A stretch of DNA of 8,404 bases from Bacillota bacterium. GTDB taxonomy: Bacteria > Bacillota_E > Sulfobacillia > Sulfobacillales > Sulfobacillaceae. The position numbers and the translations under genes are program-made. How positions within the stretch are numbered: the stretch's first letter is position 1; the number at the start of each line of letters is the position of its first letter. The stretch covers positions 1 to 8,404 of the forward strand of contig JAKAAL010000143.1 of assembly GCA_021802375.1 (NCBI GenBank). The letters are read 5' to 3'. Positions 1 through 5,338 of the stretch are shown here, piece after piece. The notes below the pieces were generated by a model, which was not told the origin of the DNA, did no database searches, and saw nothing but the letters and a program-made list of their open reading frames with translations.

Positions 1-1
1 A

Positions 2-247
2 TGCATGGTCGGACCGAGGCCCGCCTTACCGGCGGAAGTGATGGAATACGATGAGGGATATCGTCGACGGTTGTCGGTGAGGCCTGGGCTTACCTGTTTA
101 TGGCAGATATCTGGACGCAATGAAGTGGATTTTGCGGATTGGATGGAGTTGGACATGGAGTATATTGATTCCTGGTCCATTGCGTTAGATTTAAAAATTA
201 TGGCGAAGACGATTCCTGCCGTTTTGCAACAGCGCGGAGCGCACTAA
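2..247 (+). CDS. Undecaprenyl-phosphate sugar-1-phosphate transferase, C-terminal part
   Basis: This is the last ~81 codons of a bacterial sugar transferase (the WcaJ/PglC/EpsL-type family). Such enzymes transfer a sugar-1-phosphate from a nucleotide sugar to undecaprenyl phosphate at the inner face of the membrane, starting repeat-unit synthesis for surface polysaccharides. The visible sequence carries the family's conserved C-terminal blocks in order: VGPRPALP, then YRRRLSVRPGLTCLWQISGR, then a DWxELDxxYIDxWS block, then the DLKIMAKTIPAVL segment and a final RGAH, where family members often end in a similar RGA(Y/H). The frame is open to the left edge, and the ATG at base 5 lies inside a conserved block, so it is not the start; the membrane segments and catalytic N-terminal part lie outside. 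It points rightward and is convergent with the histidine kinase gene. The exact sugar cannot be told from this fragment. Confidence 0.93.
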   Translation, partial: CMVGPRPALPAEVMEYDEGYRRRLSVRPGLTCLWQISGRNEVDFADWMELDMEYIDSWSIALDLKIMAKTIPAVLQQRGAH

Positions 248-357
248 TCTGTCATATTGGACACGGCGATCGCTGACCCCAGGCGGGTGCAGGATCGTTG
301 TGCCTTTGCTTTATTGATGACGTCTCCTTCGGACGCCTAGAGCCACCCTGGGGAGGA

Positions 358-377
358 TTCGGCTCCCGAAGCCTTTT
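358..377 (+). terminator. Weak terminator-like hairpin after the sugar transferase gene
   Basis: TTCGG (358-362) and CCGAA (366-370) can pair around a three-base loop, and an alternative GGCT/AGCC pairing (361-364 with 369-372) overlaps it. A run of four T (374-377) follows within a few bases. It lies about 110 bases after the sugar transferase stop, on the expected strand. The stem is short and the T-run modest, so this is a weak candidate. Confidence 0.25.
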
Positions 378-390
378 ATAATGCCCGCGG

Positions 391-402
391 GTCAAATTTG
401 AC
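391..402. promoter_or_regulatory. 12-base perfect palindrome, possible operator
   Basis: GTCAAATTTGAC reads the same on both strands. It lies eight bases after a TATAAT hexamer (377-382) and right after a CCGCGG (385-390). A palindrome of this kind just downstream of a -10-like box is where dimeric repressors often bind. However, no good -35 box is found upstream of the TATAAT, and no gene follows on the + strand, so the target would be an unannotated transcript or nothing at all. Confidence 0.3.
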
Positions 403-633
403 GGTTTGATGCCAAGGCTGTGGGCGTCTCAACACCTTGTTGCATAATGGTTTTCTAACACGATGGCGTTCTCCCAAAAACGAAAACTATGACCCGCGCG
501 CAGTATATGAGGCGAAGGCTGACGAATGTCATATGCTCGGGCGCGGATATCGTCAAGAGTGACTTCAGTGGCGTATGGGAGTGGTCACTGCTAAATAGCC
601 TCAGAATGTTGCCGTGCGCGGTATGGGGGTTGG

Positions 634-671
634 CGCCTTAGGTCCGCGGTGGTCATCCGGGACCTAAGGCG
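634..671. terminator. 12-bp hairpin overlapping the histidine kinase stop codon
   Basis: Bases 634-645 (CGCCTTAGGTCC) are the exact reverse complement of 660-671, separated by a 14-base loop that can itself form a three-pair inner stem (647-649 with 657-659). The right arm contains the last codons and the TAG stop of the kinase gene on the - strand. Position between convergent genes suggests a transcription terminator, but neither side is followed by a T-rich run, so it is not a classical intrinsic terminator. It may instead protect the mRNA 3' end or act with Rho or other factors. Confidence 0.45.
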
Positions 672-1917
672 GATCCAAAGGCAACCCACGGAAGGTGACG
701 ATGACGTCGGTGCCAACGTTGACGGTGCTGATAAAGGCTAAAGTGGCGCCGTGGGCTTGGACGATTTTTCGCGCAATCACTAATCCTAGTCCGGTGGACT
801 CGGGAGCTCCTTTCATCTTTGTGCGGGTCTTGGCTGGGCTGGGCATGCCGTCGCCCGTATCTTTGACGTGAAGTTCGACGTGTGTTCCCCGCACCACCAC
901 GGCTAAGTCGATTCCCCCGCTTTTCGTATGCTTTTTCGCATTATCTAAGAAGATCAAGAGCAATTGACGAAGACGCAGGGCATCCGCCATGACCAAAGCA
1001 TCCACCGGAATGGAGCGTTCAAGATACAGGCCAGCCTCCTCGAGCACTGGCCGATAAATCGCATCGACCGTCTCACAGAGATCACGCAGCGAGACCGGTT
1101 CGAGGCTGAGCGCGCTTTTGCCCTCCTCTAGTCTCCCAACGTCTAAAAGGTCGTTGACGAGGCGGGTCATGCGCTGGGTCTCGCTATACACCGTCTCTAT
1201 CCACGGGAGATGAAGGCCAATCGGATCGTCGACATTTTGCAGGAGAAGTTCCACTCGAGCGCTCATCGCCGCCAGGGGAGTGCGTAGTTCGTGAGCGACG
1301 GTGGACAAAAAGACTTGCTCCCGTCGTCTGGCAGCGAAGATAGGCTGCAAGGTCCAAAGTCCCATTAAAAATCCTCCGACCAGCGATAGCACTAAGCCGA
1401 TGACGCCGCCCCAGACGAAGAGCACCAAAAGTCTCGCGAGTCGCGACTGATCATCTTGAATCCCGTCAAAGAGTTGCACCGGTCGATGCCCACTGATCGT
1501 CCATTGTCTCACTCGATAGGGAATCCCGACGACCGTCATCGAGTAGTAGACGGGATGCGTGCTTTGGTGGGTGATCACGGAATGACGCAGGGCGGCTAGC
1601 TCTTGAACGGGAAACGGCTGGTAATACAAAACGATGGTATCGGTGGGTGACCACACCAAAAGGTGCACATCGGTCGGTTGCAGGTTGTCGTCCGGTGGTA
1701 CCACCAAGGGCTTCGAGAACGATAGGGTTTGCGATAATTGATACAATTGATGGTCGACGGCTTGTAAGGTGCGCCCCTGCTCCATACTGTAGACAAACGT
1801 TGCCAGAACCGCCCAAATTACAGCCAGAAGGGTCATATGGAGCAAGGCTAAATGAATCCGTTGGCGGATGGCTCGGTGCTCTTGATGGCGTTGAGATTCG
1901 ACCCAATCCTCGGTCAT
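664..1917 (-). CDS. Membrane sensor histidine kinase
   Basis: A 417-residue two-component sensor kinase. It would autophosphorylate on a histidine and pass the phosphate to the response regulator encoded just upstream. A first membrane segment lies at about residues 21-43, an extracytoplasmic sensing region at about 44-160, and a second membrane segment at about 161-187. The H-box follows at FLSTVAHELRTPL with the phospho-acceptor His209; then the N-box LDNAKKH (Asn326), G1 box DTGDGMP (Asp353) and G2 box STGLGL (374-379). Only about a dozen residues separate the second membrane segment from the dimerisation helix, so there is no room for a HAMP domain, and the ATP lid is short and Lys/Arg-rich. 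The ATG overlaps the regulator's stop in ATGA, pointing to translational coupling; its own ribosome site is poor. The ligand is unknown; the sensing region resembles nothing I can name. Confidence 0.95.
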   Translation of the reverse strand: MTEDWVESQRHQEHRAIRQRIHLALLHMTLLAVIWAVLATFVYSMEQGRTLQAVDHQLYQLSQTLSFSKPLVVPPDDNLQPTDVHLLVWSPTDTIVLYYQPFPVQELAALRHSVITHQSTHPVYYSMTVVGIPYRVRQWTISGHRPVQLFDGIQDDQSRLARLLVLFVWGGVIGLVLSLVGGFLMGLWTLQPIFAARRREQVFLSTVAHELRTPLAAMSARVELLLQNVDDPIGLHLPWIETVYSETQRMTRLVNDLLDVGRLEEGKSALSLEPVSLRDLCETVDAIYRPVLEEAGLYLERSIPVDALVMADALRLRQLLLIFLDNAKKHTKSGGIDLAVVVRGTHVELHVKDTGDGMPSPAKTRTKMKGAPESTGLGLVIARKIVQAHGATLAFISTVNVGTDVIVTFRGLPLDPP

Positions 1918-2594
1918 ACCCGCCGTTCCAATCGGTATCCAAGTCCGCGGACAGCCACGATGTCTGGGCCGCCAGCGGCTAGGAGCTTCCTTCGAAGTTT
2001 GGATATATGGGCTTCTAGCGCATTATCTAAAATGTCTGAGCCGTCCGACCACAGGCGCGCCATTAACTGGCTTCTGGTTAAGACCATGGAGGGGTAGCGC
2101 AGGAAGAGTTCAATTAAGATCGCCTCTTTGGGCGAAAGTTGCTCGGTCTCGTCGCCAATGGTCAATTCCCGGGTAGAGCCACGATAGGTCATATTGGCAA
2201 AAGTTAGGGATTCTAGACCCTGAAACTCCGTGCTAGAACGGCGGATTTGGGCACGAATTCTTGCAAACAGTTCCGTGGAGGCAAATGGTTTGATCAGGTA
2301 GTCGTCCGCGCCAGAGTCCAAGCCTTGGACCCGATCAGCAATATGATCCTTGGCCGTGAGCATGATGATAGGCGTTAAGATCTTGTGCGTGCGCAGGGCC
2401 ATGGCCACGTCGTATCCGCTCATCTTAGGCAGCACCACGTCAAGCAAGACGACGTCATACCCATCGGTCAGCGCTAGATCGATGGCATCTTCGCCGTTTT
2501 CGGCCACGTCGACTAAAAAGTGATCGGCGAGGAGGAGATCGCGAAGGCCTCGCTGCAAAGCAATATCATCTTCGACCAACAGTATTTTAGACAT
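1914..2594 (-). CDS. OmpR/PhoB-family response regulator
   Basis: A 226-residue DNA-binding response regulator, partner of the kinase gene that follows with a 4-base overlap. The receiver domain (about 1-118) has the acidic pair Asp9/Asp10, the phospho-acceptor Asp52 in VVLLDVVLPKMSG, Thr80 and Lys102 in the IKPF motif. The winged-helix output domain (about 125-226) ends in the typical VRGLGYRL wing. The start is chosen at the ATG of MSKILLVEDD, because the receiver fold begins there and an excellent ribosome site precedes it; a longer open frame reaching base 2693 adds residues unrelated to the family. The gene lies 181 bases after the AsnB-like gene on the same strand and probably has its own promoter. 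Target genes cannot be read from the sequence, although the surrounding polysaccharide genes are natural candidates. Confidence 0.96.
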   Translation of the reverse strand: MSKILLVEDDIALQRGLRDLLLADHFLVDVAENGEDAIDLALTDGYDVVLLDVVLPKMSGYDVAMALRTHKILTPIIMLTAKDHIADRVQGLDSGADDYLIKPFASTELFARIRAQIRRSSTEFQGLESLTFANMTYRGSTRELTIGDETEQLSPKEAILIELFLRYPSMVLTRSQLMARLWSDGSDILDNALEAHISKLRRKLLAAGGPDIVAVRGLGYRLERRV

Positions 2595-2775
2595 GGTGCC
2601 TCCTTTCGGGACGCGCTGACCCCCTCGCTCGAGCCCTGACGAACGGTTATACACCGCGAAAGATCTCTCGCCTGATTGGGCGCTCAGATCCACGAGCGTG
2701 GGCTGAGACCGAATGATGCTGTCTTAGGTGCTGCACCAAAGGCTCGATGCTGTCATTGTGACGATGTCCTTCATC
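2595..2775 (-). promoter_or_regulatory. Leader region of the two-component operon
   Basis: The 181-base gap between the AsnB-like stop and the regulator start. On the - strand a TATAAC (2646-2651) could be a -10 box about 50 bases before the start codon, but no good -35 box is seen at the expected distance. Further upstream the 9-mer GATGCTGTC (+ strand) occurs twice, at 2715-2723 and 2746-2754, 31 bases apart or about three helical turns, with a GGTGCTGCACC palindrome-like element (2728-2738) between them. This could bind a regulator such as the encoded one. No strong terminator for the AsnB-like gene is seen. Confidence 0.35.
2599..2606 (-). promoter_or_regulatory. Ribosome binding site fixing the regulator start
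   Basis: On the - strand AAAGGAGG lies four bases before the ATG at 2594. This near-ideal Shine-Dalgarno sequence supports the short start over the in-frame upstream ATG at 2693, which has no comparable site. Confidence 0.8.
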
Positions 2776-4029
2776 TCAGTCAACTGGGCCGACGGGCACC
2801 CCTTGGCCCTTGGAATCCGAACGGAAGGCGACGGATCGTGTTCGCGAGCGGTGCGGGGTAAGGGGAATGCGCCGAGCCTTCATCTCTTGGGCCCAGAGTT
2901 CGAGCATCACCACAGCATACACCTGCCTGGAGATGGCCGTCTTGCCGGGAGCGATTTGACTGAGGAGGGCAGTGACCTGGTCGGGGAGAAGCCAGTGACG
3001 AATTTCTGACGAAGGATCGGTCAGCACTTCGTGTACCCAGGGACGTAGCGGTCCATTGAGCAAGTCCGTCAAAGGCGTGGGGAAGCCTTGTTTGGGTCGG
3101 GATACAATAGCGGATGGAAGGTGTCGTGAGGCGACGTAACGGAGAATGCGCTTGTCCACCTTATGCGTGCGCCGAAACTGAGGCGAAAGCGCCATGGCGA
3201 ATTCGACGATGCGGTAGTCGCAATAGGGCACGCGGATCTCCAGATGGTGATGCATGCCAATACGGTCTGCCTTATGCAACACATCGTCGGCCAAAAACCA
3301 ACGCACGTCGAACCCTTGCATCGCCTGAAGTTCCGGCAGCATGCCCACCTCCCCCCAATACCTGGCGACCGCCAGAGGGCGATCGGGCAAGCGGTATTCT
3401 GGACGAAGTAATTTTTCTTGCTGGACCCGGTCAAAGGTGAATCCTACCCCTCGGTAGCGTGCAGCCATAGGGACCAAGGAACGACCGACGGCTCCCGACC
3501 CCGGCCAACCTTGATCCCTCCAGAGCCTGCGCAATGTCGCAGGCAGTCGGCGCAGTGAGCGAAGACTGCTCGGCTCTCCATAACCTTGGTATCCTGCAAA
3601 AATCTCGTCCGCGCCTTCGCCTGACAACATGACCGTCTGCTCTTCACTGGCCGCGCGGGCCACTCCGTCTAAGGGCAACACGGTCGGGTCGGCCATGGGT
3701 TCGTCCAAGACGTAAGCCAATTCCCGCAGTCGTTCCGGCGACAGACTCCACTCGACGTCAATGGTGCGAAGACTGAGATGGAACCGGCGCGCGACCTCGG
3801 CCGCCCATTCGGTTTCGTTGTAGTTCGGGTGTCTCCGAGGAAAATGGGCCACCCAGGCCTTCATGGGAACTGAGGAGGGCAAACTGGCCAGCGCTGCCAA
3901 CAAGCTGGAATCCAGTCCTCCAGATAGAAAGACGCCCAAGGGTACGGCTGCAATATACGCCAGATACGCTGCGCCAGTGTCCACAAAGACCGCAAACTCA
4001 TCCCATCGATTGGTCCAACCTCTGAACAT
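2776..4029 (-). CDS. Asparagine-synthetase-like ATP-pyrophosphatase protein lacking the glutaminase domain
   Basis: A 417-residue protein matching the C-terminal synthetase domain of class B asparagine synthetases, which adenylate a carboxylate with ATP and then amidate it. The PP-loop SGGLDSS is at 36-42, LDEPMADPT at 108-116, SGEGADEIFAGY at 136-147, and the DDVLHKADRIGMHHHLEIRVPYCD block at about 248-271, with RPKQGF at 311-316. Family members of about 600 residues carry a glutamine amidotransferase domain before the PP-loop; here only 35 residues precede it, so ammonia would have to come from solution or a separate partner. The ATG start is backed by a GGAGGTG ribosome site and an extended -10 promoter. 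The last ~30 residues are basic and unlike the family. Related proteins in polysaccharide clusters can amidate sugar acids, which suggests a role here, but the substrate is unknown. It could also be a deletion derivative with no activity. Confidence 0.9.
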   Translation of the reverse strand: MFRGWTNRWDEFAVFVDTGAAYLAYIAAVPLGVFLSGGLDSSLLAALASLPSSVPMKAWVAHFPRRHPNYNETEWAAEVARRFHLSLRTIDVEWSLSPERLRELAYVLDEPMADPTVLPLDGVARAASEEQTVMLSGEGADEIFAGYQGYGEPSSLRSLRRLPATLRRLWRDQGWPGSGAVGRSLVPMAARYRGVGFTFDRVQQEKLLRPEYRLPDRPLAVARYWGEVGMLPELQAMQGFDVRWFLADDVLHKADRIGMHHHLEIRVPYCDYRIVEFAMALSPQFRRTHKVDKRILRYVASRHLPSAIVSRPKQGFPTPLTDLLNGPLRPWVHEVLTDPSSEIRHWLLPDQVTALLSQIAPGKTAISRQVYAVVMLELWAQEMKARRIPLTPHRSRTRSVAFRSDSKGQGVPVGPVD

Positions 4030-4033
4030 GCCA

Positions 4034-4040
4034 CACCTCC
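4034..4040 (-). promoter_or_regulatory. Ribosome binding site of the AsnB-like gene
   Basis: On the - strand GGAGGTG precedes the ATG at 4029 with about six bases after the GGAGG core. No ATG, GTG or TTG codon occurs between the nearest upstream in-frame stop and this ATG, so the short form is the only well-supported start. Confidence 0.75.
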
Positions 4041-4068
4041 GCCCACTGAACTCGCAGCCTATGCATTC

Positions 4069-4077
4069 ATTATACCA
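4069..4077 (-). promoter_or_regulatory. Extended -10 promoter for the AsnB-like gene
   Basis: On the - strand TGGTATAAT contains a perfect TATAAT and the TG of an extended -10 element, 39 bases before the start codon. The expected -35 position has only weak similarity to TTGACA, which extended -10 promoters tolerate. It is divergent from the glycosyltransferase promoter, with about 90 bases between the two -10 boxes. Confidence 0.65.
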
Positions 4078-4138
4078 AGGAATAGTTACAGAGGAAGCAC
4101 GAAATCCCCCTCAGCAGCGAAGATTTTATCCGGCTAAA

Positions 4139-4174
4139 TTGCGCATTCCCTAATTTTCGCTATAATTAGCTAAT
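4139..4174 (+). promoter_or_regulatory. Promoter of the glycosyltransferase operon with overlapping palindrome
   Basis: A perfect TATAAT at 4161-4166 follows TTGCGC (4139-4144) with a 16-base spacer; the -35 box is imperfect. An AT-rich 10-base palindrome ATTAGCTAAT (4165-4174) overlaps the end of the -10 box and the likely transcription start. An inverted pair CTAATT (4150-4155) / AATTAG (4164-4169) brackets the spacer and -10. These TAAT repeats stand out from the GC-richer surroundings and are placed where a repressor would block the promoter. Such a site could also affect the divergent AsnB-like promoter. Confidence 0.55.
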
Positions 4175-4210
4175 AGCCGCCGTACGAATTCGGACGCAAG
4201 GAGGATTGGA

Positions 4211-5338
4211 TTGCGCATTCTCCACGTGACTAATGACATGGAAGTTGGCGGTGTACAAGTGTATCTTTCTCATCTTTTGCCGGCGCTTCGATCCCGCGGA
4301 CACGAGGTGAGCCTAGTGGTCTTGACAGGCCATGGACAGTTGTTAGAAGCACTCGAGACTGCATCCATCCCTTGGCATTATATTCCCAGCATTATTCGTC
4401 GTGGAGCCATGAAATTTCCTCGCAAGGCATCGGTCAAAGAACTCCAAGATTTTATGCAATACGAATTTATGCCCGACATTGTCCATAGCCATCTCTTAAT
4501 TGGAAACACGGTAGGACGCCTTGCCGCTATCCGACTCCCGCGACGTCCTGGGGTGATTGCCACAGAGCATTCCACCTATTATCATAAGCCAGGGTGGGCG
4601 CAGTACGTGGATAGGCGTCTTGCTCGGCGCACGGATGCGATCATGGCGGTATCGAACGCCGTGCGCGACTTTACCATATCTCAAGAGCGATTGTCCGCGG
4701 AAAAGCTAGTCACCATCCGACTGGGTTTGATTCCGCAGAAAGTGACTGCTGGTCCTGATGATGCATTATATGAGGAACTTCGACGTCGGCCCACGGTGGC
4801 CATCGTGGGTCGGCTCACAGACGAAAAAGGGCACCGGCTTTTTTTGAAAACCTTGGCCGCGGTACTCGCCGAAGATCCAGAGGTCTTGGGCCTGGTCATT
4901 GGTGATGGTCCGCTCCGAGCGGAGCTTGAGGAGCTAGCGCAGCAGCTGTGGCTTGGCCCCGACAACGTGAAGTTTTTGGGGATGCGCCGAGATATTGCCG
5001 CTCTGACTAAACGATTTGACGTTTTTCTGCTACCATCGAGACGAGAGGGTTTTGGGATGGCACCTTTGGAGGCTATGGCTGGCGGGGCGACCGTCGTCTT
5101 AAGTCGCATTCCAGCGTTTGAAGAGTTGACCGAACACGGTCGGATGGGAAAGCTGGTCGCGCTCGACGGTCGTATCAGCGTGTGGAAACAGGCGGTTTTG
5201 GAGGCGTTAGATTCCCCATTGGATCGCAATTCCTTGCGCCAGTTTGTGAGCGAGCATTACGCATTTGATAGGCATGTAGACCGCCTTTTGGACTTGTATC
5301 AGCGCATTCTTGGCGATAAAGGAGTAGAGCTTGCTTAA
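4211..5338 (+). CDS. GT4-type (GT-B fold) glycosyltransferase
   Basis: A 375-residue cytoplasmic glycosyltransferase that would add a sugar from a nucleotide donor to a lipid-linked or surface glycan. The N-terminal acceptor domain starts MRILHVTNDMEVGGVQ with the Gly-Gly loop at 13-14. The donor domain has VGRLTDEKGH (199-208), GDGP (231-234) and the E-x7-E signature SRREGFGMAPLEAMAGG, with Glu279 and Glu287. Length is normal for the family. The start is TTG at 4211, chosen because the family N-terminus begins there and AAGGAGG (4198-4204) precedes it by six bases. It is the first gene of a two-gene operon, overlapping the next gene by eight bases, and is divergently transcribed from the AsnB-like gene. 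Donor and acceptor sugars cannot be told from the sequence. Confidence 0.95.
   Translation: MRILHVTNDMEVGGVQVYLSHLLPALRSRGHEVSLVVLTGHGQLLEALETASIPWHYIPSIIRRGAMKFPRKASVKELQDFMQYEFMPDIVHSHLLIGNTVGRLAAIRLPRRPGVIATEHSTYYHKPGWAQYVDRRLARRTDAIMAVSNAVRDFTISQERLSAEKLVTIRLGLIPQKVTAGPDDALYEELRRRPTVAIVGRLTDEKGHRLFLKTLAAVLAEDPEVLGLVIGDGPLRAELEELAQQLWLGPDNVKFLGMRRDIAALTKRFDVFLLPSRREGFGMAPLEAMAGGATVVLSRIPAFEELTEHGRMGKLVALDGRISVWKQAVLEALDSPLDRNSLRQFVSEHYAFDRHVDRLLDLYQRILGDKGVELA

Larger units (their letters stand above)
248..663. other. Gene-free intergenic stretch between convergent genes
   Basis: About 416 bases with no open frame that resembles a protein and no RNA gene I recognise. The neighbours converge on it, so transcription terminators are expected here. 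It holds a small hairpin at 358-370 followed by TTTT, a TATAAT hexamer at 377-382, a 12-base palindrome at 391-402, an inverted repeat AGTGAC (558-563) / GTCACT (584-589), and the strong hairpin 634-671 listed separately. The frequent short stops in all frames suggest regulatory or decayed DNA. Confidence 0.6.

Noticed and set aside
5..7. ATG as a start for the first gene
   Set aside because: It falls immediately before the conserved VGPRP block inside the family's catalytic domain; the frame is open to the left edge, so the gene is simply cut by the window.
377..382. TATAAT as a full promoter in the left intergenic region
   Set aside because: No -35-like hexamer at a suitable distance and no gene downstream on that strand; kept only as context for the palindrome.
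1466..2097. Several overlapping open frames on both strands across the kinase/regulator junction
   Set aside because: They are shadows of the kinase and regulator genes, whose conserved motifs fix the real frames.
2595..2693. In-frame upstream extension of the response regulator starting at an ATG at 2693
   Set aside because: The extra 33 residues have no family similarity, and the strong AAAGGAGG site lies right before the ATG at 2594, where the receiver domain begins.
4839..4845. Run of seven T followed by G and AAAA inside the first glycosyltransferase gene, a possible frameshift site
   Set aside because: The zero frame continues as an intact glycosyltransferase with all motifs after it, and a shifted product would have no evident role.
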